From Arcobacter sp. (GTDB taxonomy: Bacteria > Campylobacterota > Campylobacteria > Campylobacterales > Arcobacteraceae), in NCBI GenBank assembly GCA_002685075.1, contig NYWO01000116.1, forward strand, positions 1 through 50,346: DNA of 50,346 bases. The letters are read 5' to 3'. Position numbers and translations under genes: made by a program. How positions within the stretch are numbered: position 1 is the first letter of the stretch; each line of letters starts with the position of its first letter. This document shows, one piece after another, positions 7,766 to 17,319 of the stretch. The notes under the pieces were generated by a model. The model worked only from the letters and a program-made list of their open reading frames with translations. It ran no database searches and was not told the DNA's origin.

Positions 7766-10700
7766 ATGATGCATAAATTTATCTTTCTTATAACGCTACT
7801 TCTATTTACAAATCTTTTTGGATTTGAAAACAATACCTTAAAAGTTAATTTAACTGGAGATGAAAAAACTTGGTTAAAAGCAAACCCTACAATTACATTA
7901 GGTTCAGATGAACAGTGGGCGCCTTATATTATAAAAGATAAAGATGGAAATATTTCAGGTTATGATCAAGATATTATAGATTTAATTAATAAAAATACTG
8001 GTGCTAATTTTAAAATCATTGTAGGTTCATGGAATGATATACTTATAAAAGCAAAGAAAAAGCAAATTGATGGTTTAAGCACTAGTGCTATTCATGAAAG
8101 TAGAAAAGAACAATTTAATTTCTCAAAAGTTTACCTATCATCAAAAAAGGTATTAATCACAGCAAATAATAATCCTAAAAATATCAATTCTGTAGATGAT
8201 TTAAAAGGAAAAAAATTAGCTTATCAAAAAGGAAATTTATTTGATGAAAATTTAGCTTCAAAATATACTGGTGCTATTTTAGTTCCTTTAAGCTCTATAT
8301 CAGAAACTTTAAATAAGTTAATCAAAGGTGAGGTTGATGCTATAATTGGAAGTTATACACTTATTTATCTAGCAAACGTGTTAGATTTACCTTATATAAA
8401 AATAGTCGATTTTATTCCAAATAGTAAGCTTGATTTAGTTTTTTCATTAAGAAAAGATTTTCCTCAAGCTCTTTCAATTTTAAATAAAGGCTTAGATTCA
8501 ATCCCTGAATCAGAAAAGATAAACTTAAAAAATAAATGGTTTTTTAATAAATCAGAAAAAATCATCTCTTTAGAAAAGAATAATGAGTTATTATTAAATT
8601 TCACAAAAAAAGAAGTACAGTACTTAAAAGAAAAAAAAGAAATAAAAATGTGTGTTTTACCTAATTGGCTTCCTTTTGAACAAATAGATAAAAATGGCAA
8701 ACATCAAGGTATTGGTGCTGATATTATTGAGTTAACATCAAGTTTAATTAATTTACCAATAACATTAGTCCCTACTACATCATGGCCAGAATCTTTAGAA
8801 AATATAAAAAATAGAAAATGTGATATTTTACCTGTTGCTATGGAGATACCAAGCCGTAGAGCAACTATGAACTTTACACGTCCTTATACTTCTGAACCTT
8901 TTGTTATTGCTACAAAGCTAGATCAACTTTTTGTAAAAGATAGTAAAAGTATTGGAAATAAAAAAGTAGGAATAGTAAAAGGCTATGCTTTTGTTGATGT
9001 TTTAAAACAAAGAAATCCTAACATAGAAATAATTGAAGTAAAGAGTGCACAAGAAGGTCTTATAAAAGTTCAAAATAAAGAACTTTTTGGATATATAGAT
9101 ATTATGTCAGCAATTGGATATCAAATGCAAAAGCATGGAATGTATGACTTGAAGATTGCTGGTAAACTTGAGTTTGATATTAAACTTAGTATTGCTTCAA
9201 GAAATGATGAACCTTTACTAAATTCAATTATGCAAAAATCATTAGATAAAATTAGTAAAGAACAGTTAATAACAATTGTACAAAGATGGGTTGAAATTAA
9301 AGTTGATGAGGCAGTTGATTACAGTAAGGTTTTATATTTAAGCGTTTTTTTTATAATCATTTTATTATTAGTTCTTTATAAAAACAGATCAATAAATAGT
9401 ATAAATAAAAAATTAACAATAGCGAATAATGAAATCTTTGAACAACAAAAAATGGTTAATAAATATGTACTTATTATAACTACAGATTTAAAAGGTTTAA
9501 TTACAGATGCAAATGAAGCTTACTGTAAAGTATCAGGTTTTGCAAAAGAAGAATTAATAGGTAAAACTCATAAAATAATGAGACATGAAGATACAACTAC
9601 TGAGGTATTAAAAGATATTTGGAATACAATAGAAAATGATAAAACTTGGATTGGAGAACTTAAAAACTATACAAAAAGTAAAAAAGTTAAATATTTCAAT
9701 CTTTATATAGAACCTTTGTATCTTGACAATAAAAAAGTAGGATATCGTTCAATTTCTGAAGATATTACTGATAAAAATACATTTGAAGAACTAAATAAAT
9801 ATCAAAAAAGTATTCTTTCTTTCTTTGATAAAGGAAATACTGTTCTCTTTAAATGGAAAAATGATGAGAGTAAAAGTATTGAATATGTATCTGAGAGTAT
9901 TTATAAACTAACTGGATATAGCAGTGATGAATTTATAAATAGAAATTTAACATATAGTTCATTGGTAGATAAGGAGGATTTAAAAAAAATAAATCTTGAA
10001 TTTAAAAAAGCAATAAAGAAAAAAGAAGATTATATAAAGCATGAGCCATATAGAATAAAAACGATAAAAGGCAAAGAAAAATGGATTTTAGATAGTACTG
10101 TACTTTTATATGAAGATGGTGAAATTACACATTACTTAGGATATATGACTGATATAACAGAACATATTTTACAACAAAGAATGATTTTTCAACAATCAAG
10201 AACTTCTGCAATTGGAGAAATGATTGGAAATATTGCTCATCAATGGAGACAACCTTTATCTGTAATATCAACTGTTGCTACAGGTTTAAAATTGAACTTA
10301 GCTCTTGATGATACCTTTGATAAAAAAGATATTTCAAAGAATCTTGATAAAATAAATAAGCACACACAGCATCTTTCTTGTACTATTGACGACTTTAGAA
10401 ACTTCTTTAAAGATAATTTAAATACAGTAGAACATAATAACTTAAAAGATACTATAAAAAGGGTTAGAGAGCTTACAGTCGATAGTTTTAATAGTAATTT
10501 TATTGAATATAATGAAGATATTGAAGATGTAAGTTATGATTATAATGAGAATATTTTTATTCAAGCCTTGTTAAATATTTATAATAATGCAAAAGATGCT
10601 TTATCTGAAAAAAAATATGATAGATATTTTAGTATTAGAATCAAAAAAAATCAAAAAGAGATTATTATAAAAATTAAAGATAATGGTGGTGGAATAAAAG

Positions 10701-10897
10701 ATGAGTTAATTGAGAAAATCTTTGAACCTTATTTTACTACAAAGCATGAATCAATAGGTACAGGAATTGGTTTATATATGACTAATCAAATTGTTACAAA
10801 ACAGCTAAATGGTACAATTGTTGCTCATAATGTAGAGTTTACTCATAATAATAAAGAGTATAAAGGAGTAGAGTTTGTAGTTAGAATTTCTATTTAG
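7766..10897 (+). CDS. Hybrid sensor kinase with two periplasmic solute-binding (SBP_bac_3) domains, two PAS domains and HisKA-HATPase
   Basis: About 1043 residues. A signal peptide (MMHKFIFLITLLLFTNLFG) precedes two tandem bacterial family-3 solute-binding domains. The first begins WLKANPTITLGSDEQWAPYI, the second CVLPNWLPFEQIDKNGKHQG. A membrane helix follows at about 521-541, then two PAS domains (ITDANEAYCKVSGF and YVSESIYKLTGYSSDEF), the H-box NIAHQWRQPLSVI (His codon 10238-10240), N-box IYNNAKDAL, and G-boxes DNGGGI and GTGIGLYM. The organisation is that of BvgS/EvgS-like sensors without the receiver part. I chose ATG 7766 because AGGA (7756-7759) is well spaced and the signal peptide starts there; ATG 7748 lacks a ribosome binding site. 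It ends by overlapping the convergent solute-binding gene by 4 bp. The ligand is unknown, and amino acids are usual for these domains. Confidence 0.9.
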   Translation: MMHKFIFLITLLLFTNLFGFENNTLKVNLTGDEKTWLKANPTITLGSDEQWAPYIIKDKDGNISGYDQDIIDLINKNTGANFKIIVGSWNDILIKAKKKQIDGLSTSAIHESRKEQFNFSKVYLSSKKVLITANNNPKNINSVDDLKGKKLAYQKGNLFDENLASKYTGAILVPLSSISETLNKLIKGEVDAIIGSYTLIYLANVLDLPYIKIVDFIPNSKLDLVFSLRKDFPQALSILNKGLDSIPESEKINLKNKWFFNKSEKIISLEKNNELLLNFTKKEVQYLKEKKEIKMCVLPNWLPFEQIDKNGKHQGIGADIIELTSSLINLPITLVPTTSWPESLENIKNRKCDILPVAMEIPSRRATMNFTRPYTSEPFVIATKLDQLFVKDSKSIGNKKVGIVKGYAFVDVLKQRNPNIEIIEVKSAQEGLIKVQNKELFGYIDIMSAIGYQMQKHGMYDLKIAGKLEFDIKLSIASRNDEPLLNSIMQKSLDKISKEQLITIVQRWVEIKVDEAVDYSKVLYLSVFFIIILLLVLYKNRSINSINKKLTIANNEIFEQQKMVNKYVLIITTDLKGLITDANEAYCKVSGFAKEELIGKTHKIMRHEDTTTEVLKDIWNTIENDKTWIGELKNYTKSKKVKYFNLYIEPLYLDNKKVGYRSISEDITDKNTFEELNKYQKSILSFFDKGNTVLFKWKNDESKSIEYVSESIYKLTGYSSDEFINRNLTYSSLVDKEDLKKINLEFKKAIKKKEDYIKHEPYRIKTIKGKEKWILDSTVLLYEDGEITHYLGYMTDITEHILQQRMIFQQSRTSAIGEMIGNIAHQWRQPLSVISTVATGLKLNLALDDTFDKKDISKNLDKINKHTQHLSCTIDDFRNFFKDNLNTVEHNNLKDTIKRVRELTVDSFNSNFIEYNEDIEDVSYDYNENIFIQALLNIYNNAKDALSEKKYDRYFSIRIKKNQKEIIIKIKDNGGGIKDELIEKIFEPYFTTKHESIGTGIGLYMTNQIVTKQLNGTIVAHNVEFTHNNKEYKGVEFVVRISI

Positions 10898-11748
10898 AAT
10901 TTAGGAACTATCCAAAACTTAGTATTTGTTATATCTGTTAATGGAGATAATAAAGGGTTTGAGATTTTAAATATTTTTCGATTTTGCCATTTATTTGTAC
11001 TATATAAATATTTTGTACTTGAGTTTTCTTTTAAATAAGTATCAAAATTACCATTATCTATCATTTTTAATAGGCCTTTTTCTATTCTTAAAGCTAAGTC
11101 TTCATTTCTTTTCGAGACAAAGAAATACATAGGAAAAGGATAATATAAAATAACTTTATCATAAATCATTAAAGTTGGATATGAATCTTTTCTTGCTTCA
11201 ACTTCACTATATCCTTCATAAATACCTCTTGGAAAATAATCACACCTTTTAATGCTTAACTGTAAAAACATAGCTTCATAATTAGTATTTCTAACTACAT
11301 TTAATCCAGATTTTTCTAATATTTCTGTATCTGGCCATTGTGCACCTTGGCAAGCTCTTAGTTCTTTTAATTCTTCTATTGTATTTATTTTATTAAATTT
11401 TTTTTCATCTTCTTTATTTATAATAAAAACTCTATATCCTAATAAACCTTTTAAAAGGGGTATTTTAATTGCTCTTAAATCTTTTTCTCTTTTTATTGAA
11501 GTTCCTGTCCACATTACATCAATTGTTCTATTCTTTTTTAATTCAATTAAAGCTCTTTCTTGACTCATTTCTTTTGAATGTAATATATTTACTTTTCTTG
11601 AATCATCTTCTAAAGATTCTTTTAAAATTTTTGAAAAATAATTATGAGAGATATCAGAATTTGATTGAGGAGGAATTATTGTAATATTTTCTTCTGCTTG
11701 TAAAATATTAAATAGTAATGTTATTATTAATAAAGATGTAAATTTCAT
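10894..11748 (-). CDS. Orphan periplasmic solute-binding protein (SBP_bac_3-like)
   Basis: 284 residues with a signal peptide (MKFTSLLIITLLFNILQA). The body is a periplasmic binding fold: NITIIPPQSNSDISHNYFS, MWTGTSIKREKDLRAIKIPL, then a hinge and second lobe with LKELRACQGAQWPDTEILEKSG, ending in a conserved GLLKMIDNGNFDTYLKE helix like the end of family-3 solute-binding domains. No ABC permease or ATPase is nearby. It lies tail-to-tail with the kinase carrying two such domains, with overlapping stop regions, so it may deliver a ligand to a sensor instead of a transporter. That role is inference. Confidence 0.75.
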   Translation of the reverse strand: MKFTSLLIITLLFNILQAEENITIIPPQSNSDISHNYFSKILKESLEDDSRKVNILHSKEMSQERALIELKKNRTIDVMWTGTSIKREKDLRAIKIPLLKGLLGYRVFIINKEDEKKFNKINTIEELKELRACQGAQWPDTEILEKSGLNVVRNTNYEAMFLQLSIKRCDYFPRGIYEGYSEVEARKDSYPTLMIYDKVILYYPFPMYFFVSKRNEDLALRIEKGLLKMIDNGNFDTYLKENSSTKYLYSTNKWQNRKIFKISNPLLSPLTDITNTKFWIVPKF

Positions 11749-11826
11749 AAATTGCCTCTTTTCTTACTAGCTTATTTAATCTTATTAATTATACAATATT
11801 ATTACTTGAGTTGTAAAAGAGGTTAA

Positions 11827-14520
11827 ATGACTTTATTAAATAAAATTTTCTTATTTACATTTGTAGTAACAGGGTTATTTGTAACGGTTATTTTAAATAT
11901 TATAATTGAGAATGAGCGAAACCAAAGATTAGAAATATTAGATAATAAACGAATTTATAATGAAAAAGTCTATAAAAAAATGATTACTTCATTATTATTT
12001 GATTTAAATAAAGAAAATATAACTATCTCTCTTAATTCTTTATATTATGATAGAGACATTGTAGAAATTAATTTAATTGATTATGAAAAAGTAATAGAAT
12101 TTAAACTTGATACTAAAAAACTCAATGAAGAAGATTTAATAAAAAGTCGATTTTTTTTACAGGATGATAAAAATTTAATAGGTGAATTACATATAACTTA
12201 TACTACAAAAAATATTGAAGATTTTTTAGATAACTTTAAAATAAAAGTTATTATAACTTCAATCTCTTTAATGTTTTTTCTTTTTTTAATATTATTTTAT
12301 TATATTAGTTATGTAACAAAATCATTAAAACAACTTGCTAGACTTACAAAGAATATAGGAAATGGAAATTTTGATTTTGATATTGATATTAAAGAAAGTA
12401 ACGATGAAATAGGTCATCTCATAAAAAACTTTAAAGTGATGCTAAGTTCAATAAAAGAGTATCAGTTAAACTTTGAAAAACAATTAAAATTTCAAGAACT
12501 TTTAATAGATAGTATTAATATTCCTGTTTATATTAAAGATATAAATGGAAAATATGTTGATTGTAACAAAAAATTTGCAGCTTTTTTTAATAAAGAAAAA
12601 GAAGAAATTATTGCTAATGATATGACTTTCTTATTAAATGGAAAACTTCTAGAAGAACAACAAGATATAGAAAAAGAACTAATTAAAATAGGTGGCACAA
12701 CTACTTACGAGATTTTAATTCCTAATGGAAAAAATGAAAAAAGAGATTTAATTCAATATAAAACTACTTATAAAGAAGATAATGAAGTAAAATGGGTAAT
12801 TGGAACATATTTTGATATTACGGAAAGAAAGGCTTCACGAAAGAAAATTGAAATTTTTACACAAGCTATTGAACAAAGTCCTGTATCAATTATGATTACA
12901 GATATAAATTTAAATATTGAGTATGTAAATAAGTTTTTTGAAAAAACATCTGGATTTACTTTAGATGAAGTTAAAGGTAAAAAACCAAATTTCTTAGATT
13001 TTAATATAATTACTACAAAAAAATATGATGAGATTATTGAAAGTATAAATAATAAAAATACTTGGGAAGGTGAACTGCAGTTATATAAAAAGAATAAAGA
13101 ACTTTACTGGGAATATATTTATTTCTCAGCTATTTTAAATGAAAATGATAAAGTAAGTAATTATCTTGTAGTAAAAGAAGATATTACACTAAAAAAACAA
13201 CAAAATAAGAGACTTCAATATCAAGCTAATTATGATATTTTAACTAATTTACCAAATAGAGCTTTATTTAATGACCGTTTAACTCAACTTATAAAAGAAT
13301 CTAAAAGAAACAATAAAATCTTTGCTGTTCTCTTTATTGATTTAGATAATTTTAAAAAAGTGAATGATACCTTAGGTCATGATTTTGGAGATTATATATT
13401 AGTAAAGACTGCAAAAAGATTGACTAGTTGTCTAAGAGAAAAAGATACTGTTAGTCGTTTTGGAGGAGATGAGTTTATAATACTTTTATCTGAAATTAAT
13501 AATGTAGAAGATATTTCAAAAACAGTAAAAAAGATATTAAAAGCGTTTAGTGTTCCTTTTGAAATTAAAGAAAATAAAATTACTATTACAACAAGTATTG
13601 GAATTACTACAAATCTTGACAATCCAAGTAATAAAATACAAAATTATCTAAAAAATGCAGATATAGCAATGTATAAAGCTAAAGATAATGGAAAAAACAC
13701 ATTTGTTTTCTTCAATGAAAAATTAAATAATGATCTTCTTCGTAAAAATAAAATAGAACAACAAATGAGTGATGCATTGGTAAATAATGAATTTGAAGTT
13801 TATTATCAAGCTAAATTTGATATTTCTAAATCAAATATAATTGGAGCTGAAGCATTAATACGTTGGAATAATATAAATCTAAAATTTATATCTCCAGAAG
13901 AGTTTATTCCTATTGCTGAACAAACAGGATTAATTATCTCTATGGGAGAGTTTGTAATAAAAGAATCCATAAAATTAATAGCTACAATTAAGCAGAAATT
14001 TGATGTAGAATTGTGTGTAGCCGTTAATGTATCGCCAAAACAACTTTTAAATGAAAATATCATTAATTTTATAAAAGAAGAACTTTATATAAATAAGATT
14101 AAACCAGAACTTCTAGAAATAGAAGTTACAGAAGGAGTTTTGATTGATAAAGAAATAAGAGTAGAAAATAGATTAAGAGAATTTAAAGAATTAGGAATAA
14201 GCCTTGCACTTGATGATTTTGGTACAGGGTATTCTTCTTTAAGTTATTTAAGAAAATATCCTTTTAATATTATTAAAATTGACAAGAGTTTTATCGATGT
14301 AGAAGATTATACTCTTGTTAGTACTATTATATCTATGTCCTCAGTTATGAATTTAAAAGTTGTAGCAGAAGGTGTTGAAACTAAAGAACAATTAGAAAAA
14401 CTCAAAGAGCTAGAATGTGATATTGCACAAGGTTATTATTTTTCAAAACCAATACCTAAAAAAGAATTTTTAACATATCTTAATTCAAAGATAAATAAAG
14501 ATTTAAAAAAATCAAATTAG
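11827..14520 (+). CDS. Membrane PAS-PAS-GGDEF-EAL cyclic-di-GMP enzyme
   Basis: 897 residues. TM1 (about 8-25), a periplasmic segment of about 120 residues, TM2 (about 143-165), a HAMP-like linker (KNIGNGNFDFDIDIKESNDEIG), PAS1 (INIPVYIKDINGKYVDCNKKF), PAS2 (SPVSIMITDINLNIEYVN) and GGDEF with GGDEF at 546-550. An I-site REKD lies five residues upstream. The EAL domain has E675-A676-L677, the VNVSPKQL and EVTEG motifs, DDFGTGYSSL, KIDKSF and AEGVET. Key residues of both domains look intact, so it could both make and degrade cyclic di-GMP. The direction in vivo cannot be told from sequence. It is divergent from the solute-binding gene at 11748, with 78 bp between. Confidence 0.92.
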   Translation: MTLLNKIFLFTFVVTGLFVTVILNIIIENERNQRLEILDNKRIYNEKVYKKMITSLLFDLNKENITISLNSLYYDRDIVEINLIDYEKVIEFKLDTKKLNEEDLIKSRFFLQDDKNLIGELHITYTTKNIEDFLDNFKIKVIITSISLMFFLFLILFYYISYVTKSLKQLARLTKNIGNGNFDFDIDIKESNDEIGHLIKNFKVMLSSIKEYQLNFEKQLKFQELLIDSINIPVYIKDINGKYVDCNKKFAAFFNKEKEEIIANDMTFLLNGKLLEEQQDIEKELIKIGGTTTYEILIPNGKNEKRDLIQYKTTYKEDNEVKWVIGTYFDITERKASRKKIEIFTQAIEQSPVSIMITDINLNIEYVNKFFEKTSGFTLDEVKGKKPNFLDFNIITTKKYDEIIESINNKNTWEGELQLYKKNKELYWEYIYFSAILNENDKVSNYLVVKEDITLKKQQNKRLQYQANYDILTNLPNRALFNDRLTQLIKESKRNNKIFAVLFIDLDNFKKVNDTLGHDFGDYILVKTAKRLTSCLREKDTVSRFGGDEFIILLSEINNVEDISKTVKKILKAFSVPFEIKENKITITTSIGITTNLDNPSNKIQNYLKNADIAMYKAKDNGKNTFVFFNEKLNNDLLRKNKIEQQMSDALVNNEFEVYYQAKFDISKSNIIGAEALIRWNNINLKFISPEEFIPIAEQTGLIISMGEFVIKESIKLIATIKQKFDVELCVAVNVSPKQLLNENIINFIKEELYINKIKPELLEIEVTEGVLIDKEIRVENRLREFKELGISLALDDFGTGYSSLSYLRKYPFNIIKIDKSFIDVEDYTLVSTIISMSSVMNLKVVAEGVETKEQLEKLKELECDIAQGYYFSKPIPKKEFLTYLNSKINKDLKKSN

Positions 14521-14534
14521 AAATAATATTTTGA

Positions 14535-14540
14535 TATAAT
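14535..14540 (+). promoter_or_regulatory. -10 box TATAAT preceded by TTTTGA, promoter for 14565 gene
   Basis: TTTTGATATAAT (14529-14540) is a near-ideal extended -10 element for the main sigma factor of Campylobacterota, 25 bp before the start codon at 14565, with a ribosome binding site (AAGG) between. Confidence 0.55.
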
Positions 14541-14564
14541 AGAAAAATTTTAATAAGGTATTAA

Positions 14565-15101
14565 ATGAGCGATAGATTACATGAGATAATTGCTGAAATA
14601 GGCGTATTACATAACGAGTTAATTCAAAATAAAAAAATTGAAGATGCAAATGAAGTTTTTGAGTATATTGAAGATTTAGATGGAGATGTAAGAGATCATT
14701 ATATAAATTTATTATTACAATATTATTTCCAAGAAAATGACTTAAAGAACTTAAAAGAAGTTCTTTTAGTTGGTGCTAAATTTGATATGAGATTTTCAGA
14801 TGTTAAAAATGCATTTTTAAATATTAAATCAAGTGGCGAAAATGTTATCGAATTTATGGAAGAAGCAGTTGTATTTTTAAAAGACACAGAGTTAGAAGAT
14901 TCTTTAAATGAAATGTATTTATACTATACACAAAATGAGTCTTTACAAGTTAATTTAGAAGAAGCTTTAGAGCTTATTAAAAGAAATAGGTATGTTTGTG
15001 CTCATTGTTATAAAAATGATACTAAAGCCTATTCAAAACTATTTTTAAATGAAGACTTATTAGAAAGTTTAAAGCGTGATTTACCATATTTATTGAATTG
15101 A
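14565..15101 (+). CDS. Conserved hypothetical cytoplasmic helical protein
   Basis: 178 residues, acidic and almost entirely helical (MSDRLHEIIAEIGVLHNELI...), without signal peptide or membrane segments. The repeated short helices (NLLLQYYFQENDLKNLKEVL, FMEEAVVFLKDTELEDSLNE) suggest a TPR-like or helical-repeat fold. Near the C-terminus is a Cys pair (RNRYVCAHCYKNDT) of unknown meaning. It has its own promoter and ribosome binding site and ends at a hairpin shared with the convergent 107-aa gene. I do not recognise the family. Confidence 0.7.
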   Translation: MSDRLHEIIAEIGVLHNELIQNKKIEDANEVFEYIEDLDGDVRDHYINLLLQYYFQENDLKNLKEVLLVGAKFDMRFSDVKNAFLNIKSSGENVIEFMEEAVVFLKDTELEDSLNEMYLYYTQNESLQVNLEEALELIKRNRYVCAHCYKNDTKAYSKLFLNEDLLESLKRDLPYLLN

Positions 15102-15114
15102 GTTATTTTTGATA

Positions 15115-15144
15115 AAATGGGAAATTAAAATATATTTCCCATTT
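15115..15144. terminator. Bidirectional terminator, perfect 11-bp stem
   Basis: AAATGGGAAAT (15115-15125) pairs perfectly with ATTTCCCATTT (15134-15144) around an 8-nt AT-rich loop. It lies between two convergent genes and overlaps the last codons of the reverse-strand one. Confidence 0.7.
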
Positions 15145-15448
15145 CATCATTTAAGTATCTATCAATCTTTTTAGAAAAATCATCAAAAGTTTTATTACCT
15201 TGTTTATTAAAAATCACAATTTCTTCACCAAAATCATCTTGAATAAAATGCTCTTCTTTTAGTATCTTTTTATAAAGTTCTTGTAAATCATCATCGCTTT
15301 CTTGCTTATTAAATAAAAACCAGTTTGCAGTTGAGTCTTCAATTCTAATTAATCCATAAGTTTTTTTATCATCAATATAGTCTTGTATTGTTCCATTTTC
15401 AAATTGCGCACCTACAACTAAATCATTTTCATTTAAAATCATTTCCAT
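15125..15448 (-). CDS. Hypothetical acidic protein, 107 residues
   Basis: Small acidic protein without signal peptide. Mixed alpha/beta pattern (LVVGAQFENGTIQDYIDDKKTYGLIRIEDSTANWFLF, then a helix and EEIVIFNKQGNK). I do not recognise a family. Met1 and Met3 are both possible starts; MILNENDL (Met3) is the more usual beginning. The last codons form one arm of the terminator hairpin. Confidence 0.6.
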   Translation of the reverse strand: MEMILNENDLVVGAQFENGTIQDYIDDKKTYGLIRIEDSTANWFLFNKQESDDDLQELYKKILKEEHFIQDDFGEEIVIFNKQGNKTFDDFSKKIDRYLNDEMGNIF

Positions 15449-15506
15449 TTTATACCCTTATAACAGCTTTTATTAAATCGCATTATAATAAAACATTTGT
15501 TACTTC

Positions 15507-16460
15507 TTGATTAGGTCTTTATTAAGGATTAGCTACAATCATGAAAAATTAATCAAGGTTTATATTATTAAAAAATTTAGAAAAGTTCATATAGAAATTA
15601 CAAATATATGTAACTTAAAATGTACCTTTTGTCCTCCAAAAACTCTTCCAAATGGAATAATGTCATTAGAAAATTTTGATGATATTAATAAACAATTAAA
15701 ACCCTATACAAAAGAGTTAGCTTATCATATAGTAGGAGATCCTCTTGTTTTATCAAATTTAAATGAGTATTTAAATATTAGTTTAAAACATGATTTAAAA
15801 GTAAATATAACAACAACAGCAAATAAAATATCTTCAAAAGATTATGATGCTTTAATGAATAAAACTATAAAACAAATAAACTTTTCAATAAACTCATATA
15901 ATGCAAACTCTCATAAAAAATCTTTAGAGGAATACTTAAACCCAATTTTAGATTTTGTTAAATATGCACAAGAAAAAGAACATGAATATTTTATTAACTT
16001 TAGAATATGGAATTTAGATGAATCTAAAAGTGCAAAAGATTTTAATACACAAGTATTCAAAAAAGTTAATGAATGCTTTGAAACGAATATAGATATTGAA
16101 GAAGTATATAAAGACAGACCAAAAAACATAAGAATAGCAAAGAAAATATTTTTTAATTTTGATGAGTATTTTAATTGGCCTAGTTTAGAAAATGATTTTG
16201 TATCCAATAAGGGCTTTTGTTATGGATTAGATTCTCATTTTGGTATTTTAACATCAGGAGATGTAGTTCCTTGTTGTTTAGATCAAAACGCATGTATTAA
16301 TCTTGGAAATACAAATGATACACAATTAAAAGATATCTTAAGTTCAACAAGAGTTAAAAATATTCAAAATGGTTTTAAAAAAGGTGAGGTAATAGAAGAT
16401 CTTTGTCAAAAATGTGAATATAGAACTAGATTTGATAAAAATGAAAAGGATATAATTTGA
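15507..16460 (+). CDS. Radical SAM/SPASM domain protein
   Basis: The radical SAM motif CNLKCTFC (CxxxCxxC) follows HIEITNI near the N-terminus. A SPASM-type C-terminus contains CYGLDSHFGILTSGDVVPCC and LCQKCEYR, which would bind auxiliary [4Fe-4S] clusters. The substrate is unknown. The frame is open from TTG at 15507 (317 residues), but that codon has no ribosome binding site. AAGG at 15555-15558 is ideally spaced for an AUU at 15564, which would give MIKKFRKVHIEITN. No ATG lies in frame before the catalytic motif; the ATG at 15541 is one base out of frame. The 3' end overlaps the next gene (TTGA), so the two are coupled. Confidence 0.83.
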   Translation: MIRSLLRISYNHEKLIKVYIIKKFRKVHIEITNICNLKCTFCPPKTLPNGIMSLENFDDINKQLKPYTKELAYHIVGDPLVLSNLNEYLNISLKHDLKVNITTTANKISSKDYDALMNKTIKQINFSINSYNANSHKKSLEEYLNPILDFVKYAQEKEHEYFINFRIWNLDESKSAKDFNTQVFKKVNECFETNIDIEEVYKDRPKNIRIAKKIFFNFDEYFNWPSLENDFVSNKGFCYGLDSHFGILTSGDVVPCCLDQNACINLGNTNDTQLKDILSSTRVKNIQNGFKKGEVIEDLCQKCEYRTRFDKNEKDII

Positions 16461-17308
16461 GTGAAGTAGATATTTTTTCAAAAAGTGTAAAAGACTTCTT
16501 AACTTCTGATATGTTAAAAATTGCATTAATTCCATTAATTGTAACAATGATATTTTTATATATACTATTTTTTACAGCAGCTGATTTTGGAATAACAGCA
16601 TTACAAGAAATCGCACAAGCTTCTCAAAATGGAGAAGAAATAGTTATTGATGAAAGTGCACCTTTTTACTTTGTATGGGCTACTTATGTAATAATTTTTT
16701 TATTTAAATACTCATTTACATCTTATATCGCTGGTTTTTTACTTTATACTGTTGGAACAATTGTTGTTTTAAACGTTTCAGTTATATTAACTATTATTGT
16801 AATTGGTTTTTTAACTCCAATTATTTTAAATAAAATACATAAAAAACATTATTCTCATTTGACCTTACATGGTCATGGAACATTGCTTTCACCTTTATGG
16901 GTTTTATTTAAAAGTTTATTAATGATGCTTTTCTTATTTATATTGTTTATCCCTTTATATTTTGTACCATTAATCAATATAATTGCATTCTCACTGCCTT
17001 TATACTATTTCTTTCATAAGCTGTTAAATTATGATGTATCTTCAACTATATTAAGTCAAGAAGAGTTTAAAACAATTTATAAGACAGAAGCAAATACTGT
17101 AAGATTAAGAACTTTACTTTTATATTTTATTTCTATGGTTCCATTTATTACACTATTTACTGCTGTATTTTATATTATATATTTAGGTCATGGTTATTTT
17201 GTAAAGCTTGAAGAAATGTATAAGTTAGATATTCCAGATTCAAAATTAGATGAAGATAAAGAAAATGTAAAAGAGTTAGAAATAAGAAGACAAATAAGTA
17301 ATTCTTAA
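16457..17308 (+). CDS. EI24-domain (CysZ-like) inner membrane protein
   Basis: 283 residues starting at TTG 16457 with an excellent ribosome binding site (AAAAGGA, 16444-16450). The TTG overlaps the TGA of the radical SAM gene. N-terminal SKSVKDFLTSDMLKIALIPL and four or more hydrophobic segments (about 20-42, 75-115, 145-175, 215-240), with the KSLLMMLFLFILFIPLYFVPLI region, fit the EI24/CysZ family. CysZ moves sulfate in E. coli; for Campylobacterota members the substrate is not known to me. The C-terminus is charged and cytoplasmic. The assignment rests on overall pattern similarity. Confidence 0.72.
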   Translation: MSEVDIFSKSVKDFLTSDMLKIALIPLIVTMIFLYILFFTAADFGITALQEIAQASQNGEEIVIDESAPFYFVWATYVIIFLFKYSFTSYIAGFLLYTVGTIVVLNVSVILTIIVIGFLTPIILNKIHKKHYSHLTLHGHGTLLSPLWVLFKSLLMMLFLFILFIPLYFVPLINIIAFSLPLYYFFHKLLNYDVSSTILSQEEFKTIYKTEANTVRLRTLLLYFISMVPFITLFTAVFYIIYLGHGYFVKLEEMYKLDIPDSKLDEDKENVKELEIRRQISNS

Positions 17309-17319
17309 ATTACTTATTT
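17292..17319. terminator. Bidirectional terminator with perfect 12-bp stem
   Basis: AAATAAGTAATT (17292-17303) and AATTACTTATTT (17308-17319) enclose CTTA. The arms reach into the stop regions of both convergent genes and are followed by T or A tracts on either strand. Confidence 0.7.

Noticed and set aside
10894-10897. 4-bp overlap of convergent stops as a gene fusion or error
   Set aside because: Both proteins end with family-typical C-termini, so this is simple tail-to-tail packing.
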